A stretch of DNA of 64,000 bases, from the NCBI RefSeq assembly GCF_003326795.1, contig NZ_JPWI01000012.1, forward strand, positions 102,254 to 166,253, read 5' to 3'. Under the pieces are notes generated by a model. The model saw nothing but the letters and a program-made list of their open reading frames with translations. It was not told the DNA's origin and ran no database searches. A program made the position numbers and the translations under genes. The stretch comes from Thalassospira profundimaris. GTDB taxonomy: Bacteria > Pseudomonadota > Alphaproteobacteria > Rhodospirillales > Thalassospiraceae. Shown here piece by piece: positions 52,213-61,129 of the stretch (position 1 is the first letter of the stretch; each line of letters begins with the position of its first letter).

Positions 52213-53546
52213 ACCCGGGCCTCCGTGCGGTTTTTGGCAAAGAGTTCCCGAAATACCGGGAAGATGTCGGATGCCTTGGTCACGCGCTTAAGTGCAAAGC
52301 GCGGATTGTGACTGGCAAGCGGGGCATAGGCCTTCCAAAGCGCGGTTTCGCCTTCGGCGGCGGCGAAAATCTCGGCCTCGCGTTCGTCGGTGATTTCGAT
52401 ATAGGCGTAATACTGGCATTTCGGCAGAAGGTCTTCGGCCAGCAGGGTGGTGCATTTCACCCCGTCATTGGAATAGTTGTCACCATCGGATGCCTGTGCG
52501 GCATAGATGTTCCATTGATCGGTCGGATAGCGATCCTTAAGGACCTTTTTCATTTCTTCCAGCGCGGTGGAAACGATGGTGCCGCCGGTTTCGCGCGAAT
52601 AGAAGAACGTTTCCTCGTCCACCTCGGACGCGCGCGATGTATGGCGAATGAACACCACTTCGACATGTTCATAGCGGCGATGCAGGAACAGATGCAGCAG
52701 CATGAAGAACCGCTTTGCCAGTTCCTTCATCTGTTCGGACATCGAACCCGAAACATCCATCAAACAGAACATCACGGCCTGCGTGTTGGGATCGGGGATT
52801 TGCTGAAACTGATTATAGCGGGTGTCGATGGGATCAATGAACGGGATTGCCTTCATGCGGCGTTTGGCTTCTTCCAGATCGGCCAGCAATCCATGCAATG
52901 TATCTTCATCAGCCTTGGTCAGTTTGCCTGACGGGCGTTTTTCGGCCTTGTCCTGAAGGGCGGAAATCTTTTCTTCCAGTTCGCGGACTTCGGCAGTTTT
53001 GGGGCGTCTCAGGCCAATCCGCCGGGCAAGTGAATTGCGCATGGTGCGCACAAGGCTGAGATTGGCCGGGGTTCCTTCGACCGAAAAGCCCGCGCGCGCA
53101 TTGCGAAATGCGGTGGTCTGTTTCAGGCTCTTTTTCAAAAGGTCCGGCAGTTCGAGGTCTTCGAAAAAGATATCAAGGAACTCGTCACGGGTAAGTGTGA
53201 ACTGGAAATCATCCTCGCCATCGCCATCCGGGCTTGCCTGCGATCCGCCAGCCCCGGAATCCCCGCCTTGCGGGCGCGCAATGCGATCGCCCTGAACGAA
53301 TTTCTTGTTACCGGGCAGGACATAGTTACGATTGCCGCCACGTCTGGCATGGTGGAAACCGGGTTCCTTAAGGGTTTTGCCGGGAATGGTGACCTGATCG
53401 CCGCTGGTAATATCGGTAATGCCACGCGACCGGATGGTGTTTTCGACAGCTTTTTTGATCTGAGCCTTGGCCCGGCGCATGAAACGCTGTCGGTTGCCAA
53501 GACTTTTGCCTGTCGGGTTCTTGCGGCGGTCAACGATATAAAGCAT
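52209..53546 (-). CDS. yeaH: YeaH/YhbH family protein (DUF444)
   Basis: A 445-residue protein whose C-terminal half is a von Willebrand A-like domain: MFCLMDVSGSMSEQMKELAKRFF carries the metal-binding DxSxS motif, and ETGGTIVSTALEEM follows. The N-terminal part is charged and arginine-rich. It works with PrkA and SpoVR. Its stop overlaps the SpoVR start by four bases. Confidence 0.92.
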   Translation of the reverse strand: MLYIVDRRKNPTGKSLGNRQRFMRRAKAQIKKAVENTIRSRGITDITSGDQVTIPGKTLKEPGFHHARRGGNRNYVLPGNKKFVQGDRIARPQGGDSGAGGSQASPDGDGEDDFQFTLTRDEFLDIFFEDLELPDLLKKSLKQTTAFRNARAGFSVEGTPANLSLVRTMRNSLARRIGLRRPKTAEVRELEEKISALQDKAEKRPSGKLTKADEDTLHGLLADLEEAKRRMKAIPFIDPIDTRYNQFQQIPDPNTQAVMFCLMDVSGSMSEQMKELAKRFFMLLHLFLHRRYEHVEVVFIRHTSRASEVDEETFFYSRETGGTIVSTALEEMKKVLKDRYPTDQWNIYAAQASDGDNYSNDGVKCTTLLAEDLLPKCQYYAYIEITDEREAEIFAAAEGETALWKAYAPLASHNPRFALKRVTKASDIFPVFRELFAKNRTEARV

Positions 53547-53640
53547 GGGCAGTCACATCCTTGGCGATCTCGTCCATGGACCGGGGCGCATCCCTGCAAC
53601 GGGTTTTATGGTGCAAGATGCAGGTCGTCCGGGCCTTGGG

Positions 53641-53715
53641 CGTCACAGGGTGGGCCGGTTTTTGCCCATCCTGTGACGGGATAAAGACCGGGCGGACAAG
53701 GGAGAAACCGCCCGG
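53641..53715 (-). terminator. Two intercistronic hairpins between prkA and yeaH
   Basis: CCGGGCGG/CCGCCCGG (53688-53715) and CGTCACAGGGTGGGC/GCCCATCCTGTGACG with one wobble (53641-53678) lie in the 195-base gap. On the minus strand the first is followed by TCTTTATCCC. They probably cut or slow transcription after prkA, which would leave more kinase than YeaH/SpoVR. Confidence 0.5.
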
Positions 53716-53741
53716 CAGGGTCGGAAAGCCGAGGGCGTGGC

Positions 53742-55688
53742 TTATCCGGCCTTGTTCACGCGCATATACCATTCAACCAGACGACGGGTCTGACGTTCGG
53801 TATAGCTCCGATCGATCATGCGTTTGACGAACTCGTTGTGTTTCTTTTCGGTATCGCTGTCTTTTTTCGAGCCGAACGAAATCACCGGCAGCAGGTCTTC
53901 GACCTGACTGAACATGCGTTTTTCGATGACATCGCGCAGTTTTTCATAAGACGTCCATGCCGGGTTTTTGCCCTTGTTATTGGCGCGTGCACGCAGGGCA
54001 AATTTGACGACCTCGTTACGGAAGTCCTTCGGATTGGCGATGCCCGCCGGTTTTTCGATTTTCGAAAGTTCCTGATCAATGATCTTGCGATCAAGAAGCT
54101 GACCCGTATCGGGATCCTTGAAGTCCTGATCCTCGATCCATGCATCAGCATAGGATACGTAACGATCAAACAGGTTCTGCCCGTAATCGGAATAGCTTTC
54201 GAGATAGGCCTTCTGGATTTCCGCCCCGATAAACTCGGCATAACGCGGGGCCAGTTCGGACTTGATGAAGTCCATATAGTCCTTTTCACGTTCTTCCGGA
54301 TATTGTTCACGCCGGATCGCCTGTTCAAGGACATACATCAGATGCACGGGGTCGGCTGCGACCTCAAGGGTGTCATGGTTGAAGGTTTCCGAAAGCACCT
54401 TGAAGGCAAAGCGGGTTGAAATACCATCCATGCCTTCATCCACACCGGCCGTATCGCGGTATTCCTGCATGGATTTGGCTTTGGGGTCGACGTCTTTCAA
54501 TGTCTCGCCGTCATAGACACGCATCTTGGAATAAAGGTTGGAGTTTTCATGTTCCTGCAACCGCGACAGGACGGAAAACTGTGCCAGCATCTTAAGCGTT
54601 CCGGGCGCACAGGCCCCTTGTTCAAGCTCTGATCCCTGAAGCAGCTTCTCATAGATCATGGTTTCTTCGGTGACCCGCAGGCAATAGGGCACCTTGATCA
54701 CCGAGATACGGTCGATGAAGGCCTCGTTATTCTTGTTGGCCTTGAATGTCTGCCATTCTGATTCGTTTGAGTGCGCAAGGATAAGACCCTGGAACGGGAT
54801 CGCGCCGAGGTTTTCCGTACCGATATAGTTGCTTTCCTGCGTTGCAGTCAGCAATGGATGCAGCATTTTGATCGGGGCCTTGAACATCTCGACGAATTCA
54901 AGAATGCCCTGGTTGGCGCGGTTCAAACCACCGGAATAGCTATACGCATCCGGGTCATTTTGGCTGTAATATTCAAGCTTGCGGATGTCGACCTTGCCGA
55001 CCAGCGACGAGATATCCTGATTGTTTTCATCACCCGGTTCGGTTTTGGCGATGGCAATCTGGCGCAGGCGTGACGGGATCAGTTTAACGACCGAGAATTT
55101 GGTCAAATCACCGCCAAATTCGTCAAGGCGCTTAACAGCCCAGGGCGACATAAGCCCCGTGAGGCGACGTTTGGGAATGCCGTATTTGTCTTCGATGGCA
55201 TCGCCCATTTTTGCGGGGTTGAACAGGCCAAGCGGGCTTTCGAAAACCGGGCTGATCTGATCACCGGCCTTCAAAACATAGATGGGTTCTCGTTCCATCA
55301 GTTCCTTGAGACGTTCGGCCAGTGAACTTTTGCCTCCGCCAACCGGGCCAAGCAGATAGAGAACCTGTTTGCGTTCCTCAAGCCCCTGAGCCGCGTATTT
55401 AAAGAATCCGACAATGCGTTCGACCGTTTCTTCCATTCCGAAGAAATCGGCAAAAGCAGGGTAACGTTTGATGGTTCGGTTTAGGAAAATTCGGCCAAGA
55501 CGGGAATCTGTCGACGTGTCGATCAGTTCCGGCTCGCCAATCGCTGCGATCATGCGTTCAGCGGCCGAGGCATAGGCCGTTGGATCTTCGCGACAGAGAT
55601 TGAGGTAGTCACGGATGGTCAGTTCGGTTTCTTGCTTTCCGTCATATCCTTCCGCATACAGCTCGAAGATATCCTTCTCTTCAGCCAT
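53742..55688 (-). CDS. prkA: PrkA family serine protein kinase
   Basis: A 648-residue AAA+-type protein kinase (YeaG/PrkA). Walker A is LGPVGGGKSS (113-122). ERIVGFFKYAAQGLEERKQVLYL just before and SPLGLFNPAKMGD and RLTGLMSPWAVKRL after it are conserved in the family, with a kinase-like C-terminal domain. It is the first gene of the prkA-yeaH-spoVR stress operon. The start at 55688 has GGAG upstream; a longer frame from 55706 is possible. Confidence 0.93.
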   Translation of the reverse strand: MAEEKDIFELYAEGYDGKQETELTIRDYLNLCREDPTAYASAAERMIAAIGEPELIDTSTDSRLGRIFLNRTIKRYPAFADFFGMEETVERIVGFFKYAAQGLEERKQVLYLLGPVGGGKSSLAERLKELMEREPIYVLKAGDQISPVFESPLGLFNPAKMGDAIEDKYGIPKRRLTGLMSPWAVKRLDEFGGDLTKFSVVKLIPSRLRQIAIAKTEPGDENNQDISSLVGKVDIRKLEYYSQNDPDAYSYSGGLNRANQGILEFVEMFKAPIKMLHPLLTATQESNYIGTENLGAIPFQGLILAHSNESEWQTFKANKNNEAFIDRISVIKVPYCLRVTEETMIYEKLLQGSELEQGACAPGTLKMLAQFSVLSRLQEHENSNLYSKMRVYDGETLKDVDPKAKSMQEYRDTAGVDEGMDGISTRFAFKVLSETFNHDTLEVAADPVHLMYVLEQAIRREQYPEEREKDYMDFIKSELAPRYAEFIGAEIQKAYLESYSDYGQNLFDRYVSYADAWIEDQDFKDPDTGQLLDRKIIDQELSKIEKPAGIANPKDFRNEVVKFALRARANNKGKNPAWTSYEKLRDVIEKRMFSQVEDLLPVISFGSKKDSDTEKKHNEFVKRMIDRSYTERQTRRLVEWYMRVNKAG

Positions 55689-55940
55689 GGCGCGGTCTCC
55701 TTTCAAACGTTATCTCTCTGGTGTCGAACTATCGTTTCCTGTCCTGCGTGTTTTGCGGTGCAGCAGACCTGATTGCGGCCGCCTGATTCTGTGTACGTCA
55801 GCAAAAGTCGTTTCGATGCATTTGCCTGACAGTAAATATTCTAACGAACTGTATTTAGCTTAAGGTTAATGTGCGGCAGAAGATGCCAAGAGTTTGAAGC
55901 TGTTGTCTTTGCCATTTCACAATTGAATATTTGCTACTTT

Positions 55941-56200
55941 GGGTTGCGGTATTTGGGCCCCGTTGCGGCAACCCTTTCGATCAACTTAAGACCTGAACGG
56001 GCGCCAACCTGTCGGGATGACCATGGTCGTCGCCACTGTAAAATGTTCTTATAATTGACTTGGGAAGCTGCAATCGGTTCCGCAAGGTAAGACATAAGTA
56101 TTATCCAAGGAATTTCCGCCAGATTGATCACGGTTGAGTGACCAAGGCAGGCTGTCAGCAAGGAGCTTGCCCGTCATGCGCGGAGGCAAAATTATTTTGC
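55941..56200. other. 604-base gap with two structural elements
   Basis: The gap between prkA and the rhodanese gene (55689-56292) has no supported gene. It holds a GGGTTGC/GCAACCC hairpin at about 55941-55974 and a perfect GCAAAAT-T-ATTTTGC palindrome at 56186-56200, roughly 95 bases before the rhodanese start. The palindrome may be an operator. The prkA promoter should also lie here but was not located. Confidence 0.35.
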
Positions 56201-56292
56201 ATTTGCACAAGCCGATTGCCCGGCGCTATCACTGCCCCTGATCAGGAATGTCAGAACAGTGGCGGCGAGGACCGCCAGACAGGGAAAATGAA

Positions 56293-56631
56293 ATGACCGA
56301 CGGTGCCGTAAAGTTTGTCGAACCGCATGAACTCGATCTTATGATCGGGCAGGAAAGTGTGACCGTGATCGATGTCCGTGAGCCCGATGAATTTGCAACC
56401 GGCCATATCGAAACCGCTATCAATATGCCGACCTCGAATTTTGATATTGCCGCCCTTGTTGATCTGACTGACGAACAGGACACCGATCTGGTTTTTGTTT
56501 GCGCGGTGGGGCAACGCTCGTTTGGGGCGGCCAATGCCGTTCTGGCCCATGTCGATTGCGCGGTCAGCAACCTTAAGGGTGGCATTCAAAGCTGGGCGCG
56601 TGCCGGGTTTGATCTTGAGGGCGGCAAATAA
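56293..56631 (+). CDS. Rhodanese-like domain protein
   Basis: A 112-residue single-domain rhodanese. VIDVREPDEFATGHIETAINMP is the family entry, and the active-site cysteine is C70 in VFVCAVGQRS. It moves sulphur from thiosulphate or persulphides to acceptors such as cyanide or thiols. An upstream ATG at 56248 has no ribosome site, while 56293 follows CAGGGAAAATG. It stands alone on its strand. Confidence 0.88.
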   Translation: MTDGAVKFVEPHELDLMIGQESVTVIDVREPDEFATGHIETAINMPTSNFDIAALVDLTDEQDTDLVFVCAVGQRSFGAANAVLAHVDCAVSNLKGGIQSWARAGFDLEGGK

Positions 56632-56710
56632 GCCTGCCGTTCCTTTGACGGGGCAGGGGGTGGAATGTGACGTGACCACTCCGAATTTCCCGCCCCGTTT
56701 CAGGCCGACG

Positions 56711-57313
56711 TCATTCTGAGGCAGGCTTTACCAATACGCCTGATGCAAGGCATTCAAAGGCCGCAATGGCCTTGTGAAGTGTGTCTTGCGGATCTTCGCT
56801 TGTCCCGACCCAAAGTGCAGCATTAAGGGCAACGCCATTCAGCAGTCTGGCGAGTGCTTCTATATCAACCGGTTTGATTGCGCCGTTCTTTGCCAGCTCG
56901 TTCAGGGTTTTGATTGTTGCCTGCAAACAGCGGTTTTGGCTTGGCCACTGTGACGGATCCCCCAGAAATGCCGGACCATCGCGAAGAACGATGCGCTGTA
57001 TTTCGGGATCAAGTGCCAATTCAATATAGGTGCGGCCTTCGGCCATAAGCCCGTTCCAGCCGCCGCCTGCTGCTTCACCCGCGTCCTTGGCCTTTTGGGC
57101 CATGGCCGAGTCTATTTCATCGACCACGGCCCCAAGCAATCCGAGCTTGTCCCCAAAATTATGATAAAGCGCGCCACGCGTCAGACCGGCCGTTGCGGTC
57201 AGCTCATCCATTGATGCGCTCGCATATCCCTTTTCGGCAAAGGCCTTGCGTCCGGCGGCGATCAGCTTGACGCGGGTTTCTTCCATTTTTTCAGCACGGG
57301 TTTTGGCAGCCAT
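56711..57313 (-). CDS. TetR family transcriptional repressor
   Basis: A 200-residue TetR regulator. The helix-turn-helix is ASMDELTATAGLTRGALYHNFGDKLGLL (about residues 25-53), with the recognition motif TRGALYHNFGDK. Start 57313 has GGAG upstream. It is divergent from the RidA gene, and the gap holds three copies of the ATACG-N3-CGTAT dyad. It most likely represses both itself and RidA, like NemR- or AcuR-type regulators of reactive compounds. The inducer is unknown. Confidence 0.9.
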   Translation of the reverse strand: MAAKTRAEKMEETRVKLIAAGRKAFAEKGYASASMDELTATAGLTRGALYHNFGDKLGLLGAVVDEIDSAMAQKAKDAGEAAGGGWNGLMAEGRTYIELALDPEIQRIVLRDGPAFLGDPSQWPSQNRCLQATIKTLNELAKNGAIKPVDIEALARLLNGVALNAALWVGTSEDPQDTLHKAIAAFECLASGVLVKPASE

Positions 57314-57332
57314 CAGGCACTCCGAATTTGAC

Positions 57333-57401
57333 ATACGGGACGTATATTAATTGACATACGCTGCGTATGTGAGTATCTCTCATTTCACATACGCAGCGTA
57401 T
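57333..57401. promoter_or_regulatory. Three copies of ATACG-N3-CGTAT, TetR operators
   Basis: Copies at 57333-57345 (GGA centre), 57356-57368 (CTG) and 57389-57401 (CAG). TTGACA (57351-57356), 17 bases and TATCTC (57374-57379) form a likely RidA promoter, with the second copy in the spacer. The first copy is next to the TetR start. The dyads lie 23 and 33 bases apart. Confidence 0.75.
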
Positions 57402-57456
57402 CTGAAATGAAATCAAAACACCATACAATCTGAATTTGCCTGAAAAGGAGGTCCTC

Positions 57457-57861
57457 ATGACCCTCGCAAATGAAGCAATCTTTCCGCCAAACCGTCATGC
57501 GCTTTACGACGCACACGGTTATTCCCCTGCCATCCGATCCGGTGACTTGCTTTTCGTCTCGGGTCAGGTTGGCAGTCGTGAAGACGGCACGCCTGAGCCC
57601 GATTTTAAAAAACAGGTTGCGCTGGCATTTGAAAACCTCAAGGCCATTCTTGCCGCTGCTGGATGCGGTCTTGCGGACATCATTGATGTCACAAGCTTTC
57701 ATACCGATCCGGAAAACCAGTTTACAGATATCATGGATGTAAAAGGGGCTGTCTTTGACAAGGCCCCGTATCCGAACTGGACGGCAGTTGGCGTGAACTG
57801 GCTTGCCGGCTTTGATTTCGAAATCAAGGTGATCGCCCGCATTCCCGCGTCAAATGCCTGA
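57457..57861 (+). CDS. RidA family protein without the catalytic arginine
   Basis: A 134-residue RidA/YjgF-type protein. Where active RidA has P-A-R, this one has P-N-W (YPNWTAVGVNWL), so the catalytic arginine is replaced by tryptophan; the glutamate (FEIKVIA) remains. Such variants, Rid4-7 type, lack the usual enamine deaminase activity, and some act on other ligands. AGGAGG precedes the ATG. It is the presumed target of the divergent TetR regulator. A hairpin terminator follows at 57905. Confidence 0.85.
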   Translation: MTLANEAIFPPNRHALYDAHGYSPAIRSGDLLFVSGQVGSREDGTPEPDFKKQVALAFENLKAILAAAGCGLADIIDVTSFHTDPENQFTDIMDVKGAVFDKAPYPNWTAVGVNWLAGFDFEIKVIARIPASNA

Positions 57862-57904
57862 TTGGGCAATCTGAATGCATTGAAACAAGACGGATCAATG
57901 CGTG

Positions 57905-57942
57905 AACCGGCCCCCCTGTTGATAAGGCGGGGCCGGTTTTTT
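57905..57942 (+). terminator. Terminator after the RidA-like gene
   Basis: AACCGGCCCC and GGGGCCGGTT form a perfect 10-base stem around a 14-base loop, followed by T residues. Confidence 0.85.
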
Positions 57943-58000
57943 ACCTTGACGATTTCTCGTAAATGGAAAAATATCCCGTTACTGAGATTAAAGGTGAAAG

Positions 58001-58555
58001 ATGGACGACATCGAAAAACGACTTGCCGCACGCCTGTCATCCCTGCGCTCGGAACGGGGATGGTCGCTTGATGAGCTGGCAAAACGCAGCAGCGTTAGCC
58101 GTGCCAGTCTGTCACGCATCGAAAATGGCGAGGTCAGTCCGACGGCAAGTGTTCTTGGCAAGCTTTGCGTTGCCTTTGGTGTCACTCTGTCGCGATTGAT
58201 GCAAATGGTCGAAGAGGATTTTATCCCCCTGATCACACGTGCCCGTCAGGAAGTCTGGACCGATCCGGAAACCGGATATCGTCGCCGTCTGGTTTCACCC
58301 ACATCGCGCAATCTGTCGGGCGAGGTGCTTGAAGTCGAAATCGATGCGGATACGCGGATCGAATATGCCGGGACGCCACGTGACGGGCTGGAACATCATT
58401 TGGTGATGCTTGAGGGCCAATTGATCATGGAGGTCAATCACCAGAGCCACAATCTGGAGGCCGGGGATTGCCTGCGCTATCAGCTGCGCGGTGGCAATGT
58501 GTTCCAGACCCCTAGGCATTCCGGTGCCCGCTATCACCTGTTTATTGTCGAATGA
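58001..58555 (+). CDS. XRE-cupin transcriptional regulator
   Basis: A 184-residue regulator with an XRE helix-turn-helix (residues about 9-64: RSERGWSLDELAKRSSVSRA, NGEVSPTASVLGKL) and a C-terminal cupin (about 110-180: GLEHHLVMLEGQLIMEV, GDCLRY). This class often controls polyamine, amino acid or sulphur catabolism. An acetyltransferase gene follows by 21 bases in the same direction, and the TRAP operon lies next. Confidence 0.9.
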   Translation: MDDIEKRLAARLSSLRSERGWSLDELAKRSSVSRASLSRIENGEVSPTASVLGKLCVAFGVTLSRLMQMVEEDFIPLITRARQEVWTDPETGYRRRLVSPTSRNLSGEVLEVEIDADTRIEYAGTPRDGLEHHLVMLEGQLIMEVNHQSHNLEAGDCLRYQLRGGNVFQTPRHSGARYHLFIVE

Positions 58556-58576
58556 CCATCCGGGAAGTCCGCCACC

Positions 58577-59128
58577 ATGACCAAATCTGAAATCACTGAT
58601 GCCCCGTTGATTGTGCGCCTGAATGCAGACACGCTTGAGGCTCGTCTTGATCAGTTTGGCGAAATGCTCCATGCCTGCGTTCATGGCGGGGCGAGTATCG
58701 GCTTTATTGAGCCGTTCCCGATCAGCGAAGCCGTGGCGTTCTGGCGCGACCGGACTCTTCCGGCCATGGCCGGTGGCAGACGAACACTTTTTGCGGCCCT
58801 TGACGATGACCGGATTGTCGGCACCGTACAGCTTGACTGCGACACCATGCCCAATCAGGCCCATCGTGGCGATATCAGCAAATTGATGGTGCGCCCCGAT
58901 TGCCGGCGTCGCGGGATCGCGAGGGAATTGATGCTGGCGGCAGAAGATCGTGCCCGGGAGCTGGGACGCAGTTTGCTGACACTCGACACCCGCACAGGGG
59001 ACAGTGCCGAACGGCTTTATACGTCTCTTGGTTTTGAAACTGCCGGGGTGATCCCGGACTATGCCCGCGATCCGTTTTCCGACAAGCTCAGCGCAACCAC
59101 AATTATGTTTAAGCGCTTGAAAGACTAG
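58577..59128 (+). CDS. GNAT family acetyltransferase
   Basis: A 183-residue GNAT. Motif A is visible as LMVRPDCRRRGIARELMLAAEDRARELG (split here: RRRGIARELM is the acetyl-CoA loop), preceded by VGTVQLDCDT and followed by TSLGFETAGVIPDYA. The substrate is unknown. It follows the XRE-cupin gene by 21 bases and is probably co-transcribed with it. Confidence 0.85.
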   Translation: MTKSEITDAPLIVRLNADTLEARLDQFGEMLHACVHGGASIGFIEPFPISEAVAFWRDRTLPAMAGGRRTLFAALDDDRIVGTVQLDCDTMPNQAHRGDISKLMVRPDCRRRGIARELMLAAEDRARELGRSLLTLDTRTGDSAERLYTSLGFETAGVIPDYARDPFSDKLSATTIMFKRLKD

Positions 59129-59173
59129 CCTTTTGATACTACGGGCGATTCCCGAAATTGTATCCAATATGCC

Positions 59174-59193
59174 GGTTCTGGCATGCCAGAACC
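59174..59193. promoter_or_regulatory. Perfect 20-base palindrome before the TRAP operon
   Basis: GGTTCTGG-CATG-CCAGAACC is entirely self-complementary. It lies in the 300-base gap between the acetyltransferase and dctP. The XRE-cupin regulator upstream is a candidate ligand, or it is a hairpin terminator without a T run. No other feature was seen in the gap. Confidence 0.5.
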
Positions 59194-59428
59194 AAAGGAT
59201 GCAGGTAAGCTGCCGGTAGAATTCGCAATTTTGCATTGCGACAAATTTCTGAATTCTTTCCCGATATTCCTTTTAATTCCCGTGCTTCAGGGTCTTGTGC
59301 GTTGCACTAAGGGTTTTCTGATAGGAGCACTGTCGAACGCAAAAGATGTTGAATGCCAACGGAAAATAGGCGCATCTTTGCCGTCCGGCATAAAGAATTA
59401 GAATAAAAGTTCCTGGAGGAAGCTCATT

Positions 59429-60418
59429 ATGAAGAAATTTGCCCTTGCGGCGGCCCTGATGACGGCTGTCGGCTTTTCCGGTGCGGTGCACGCGGCTGAT
59501 CTGACCCTGCGCATTTCGCTGCAGCTGCCAATGAAAAGCCACCTTGGCCAGAACCTTTTGATGTTCAAGAACGAGGTCGAGCAGAAATCGAATGGCGACA
59601 TCGAAGTTCAGATTTACGACTCAGCCCAGCTTTACAAAGACAAGGAAGTGCCCGCTGCTGTCGGTTCGGGTGCCATTGAAATGGGTGTGGCGTCGCTGAC
59701 CCGCTATGTTGGTGATGTTCCGGCTGTTGACGTTTTCTATCAGCCGTTCCTTCTTGATAACGAAGAAAAGGTCCGCAAGGCCGTTTCCCCGGATTCTCCG
59801 GTCCGCGCGCCGCTTGATGCCGCGATTGCTGAAACCGGTGCGACGGTTTTGTGGTGGCAGGCTTATGGCGGGTCGATCATGCTGTCGAATGGCGGCCCGA
59901 TCAAAGGCCCGGATGGCCTTAAAGGTCAAAAAGTTCGCGTCTTCTCCAAAACGCAGGGTGATTTCATCTCTGCAGCTGGCGGTGCACCGACCCTGATTTC
60001 CGGATCCGAGCAGTATATCGCTTATCAGCGCGGCACGGTTGATGTTGGCATGACCGGCATGTCGGGTGTCAAATCCCGTCAGCTTTGGGAAGTCATGGAC
60101 ACCGTCACCACCACCAACGACGCTGACATTGAATTCATCGTGGTTGTGAATACCGATTTCTGGAACGGCCTGACCGATGCACAGCGTGACATCATCTCGA
60201 CCGCGGCAGTGAATGCCGAAAATGATGTTCGTGATCGCATGACGGCAATTGAGGCTGCTGCATATGAAGAAGCCAAAGCGAACGGCATGACCATTTACAA
60301 TCCGACTGCGGAAGAAATGGCTGCGTGGCGCGAAGCTGCCAAACCGGTTTACGAGGCATTCCTTGCCCATACCGGTGACCTTGGCAAACAGGTCTTCGAA
60401 GCTGCCCAGAAATTCTGA
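59429..60418 (+). CDS. dctP: TRAP transporter substrate-binding protein
   Basis: A 329-residue DctP-family periplasmic binding protein. A signal peptide ends VHAADL, followed by LTLRISLQLPMKSHLGQNLLMF. Conserved motifs include IYDSAQLYKDKEV and KVRVFSKTQGDFISAAGGAP, with the arginine that grips a carboxylate in the latter. GGAGGA precedes the ATG. It begins a TRAP system with DctQ and DctM, and a PEP-mutase-like gene follows. A C4-dicarboxylate or related acid is the likely substrate. Confidence 0.9.
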   Translation: MKKFALAAALMTAVGFSGAVHAADLTLRISLQLPMKSHLGQNLLMFKNEVEQKSNGDIEVQIYDSAQLYKDKEVPAAVGSGAIEMGVASLTRYVGDVPAVDVFYQPFLLDNEEKVRKAVSPDSPVRAPLDAAIAETGATVLWWQAYGGSIMLSNGGPIKGPDGLKGQKVRVFSKTQGDFISAAGGAPTLISGSEQYIAYQRGTVDVGMTGMSGVKSRQLWEVMDTVTTTNDADIEFIVVVNTDFWNGLTDAQRDIISTAAVNAENDVRDRMTAIEAAAYEEAKANGMTIYNPTAEEMAAWREAAKPVYEAFLAHTGDLGKQVFEAAQKF

Positions 60419-60426
60419 TCATCAAG

Positions 60427-60459
60427 CGGGTCATCACAGGTTTGATGTGTGATGACCCG
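60427..60459 (+). terminator. Hairpin between dctP and dctQ
   Basis: CGGGTCATCACA and TGTGATGACCCG form a perfect 12-base stem with a 9-base loop in the 222-base gap. With no T run after it, it looks like an attenuator or message stabiliser that keeps binding protein in excess of the membrane proteins. Confidence 0.6.
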
Positions 60460-60640
60460 ATGATCGCCTTTGATCTGATCGCATCATCGTCCTGATCCCG
60501 GGCTTCAAGGCCATATTTCCGGCCAAGTGTCGCCCGGCCGGTTGGGACGATGATGATTTTCCGCCCCCTTTGAGATCAGGAGATGACTGTTGTCGGGCCG
60601 CACAATCATTTGCACCTGAGCAACGGCATTCGTTTTTAAG

Positions 60641-61129
60641 ATGTTTGATCGATTAATGCTGTGTCTGGCATGGGTCGCGGCCATCCTGTTTGTGCTGGCT
60701 GGCTGCATGCTGACCTATGAAGTCATTGCGCGCTATTTCTTTGTCCGTCCGACGATCTGGGCGGCAGAGCTTTCGCAACTTTGCCTGATCTGGGGCGCGT
60801 TGCTTGGTATGCCCTGGGCCTTGGCAGCACGTCGCCATATTTCGGTGGATGCTGTCACCCGCCTGTTTTCCGAACCGGTTCAGCGTAGCATCGAAATTGC
60901 CGCCATGGCCTGCATCCTTGCCTTTTCGGTGATGGTGACTTTCAAGGGCTGGGAAATATTCTACGAAAGTTACGAGCGCGGCCGGACCAGTGGCACGATG
61001 CTTGATCTTCCGGCCTGGGTGGCAGAGCTGCCGGTGGCACTTGGATTTGCGTTACTCGCAGTGCAGTCCGTTATTGAAATTGTCGGCCTTCTGCGCGGCA
61101 AGGAAATTCCGAAAGGGGCACATGAATGA
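60641..61129 (+). CDS. dctQ: TRAP transporter small permease
   Basis: A 162-residue DctQ-family membrane protein with four helices. TIWAAELSQLCLIWGALLG carries the typical conserved W-x2-E segment. Its stop overlaps the DctM start by four bases (ATGA). It forms the membrane complex with DctM. Confidence 0.9.
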   Translation: MFDRLMLCLAWVAAILFVLAGCMLTYEVIARYFFVRPTIWAAELSQLCLIWGALLGMPWALAARRHISVDAVTRLFSEPVQRSIEIAAMACILAFSVMVTFKGWEIFYESYERGRTSGTMLDLPAWVAELPVALGFALLAVQSVIEIVGLLRGKEIPKGAHE

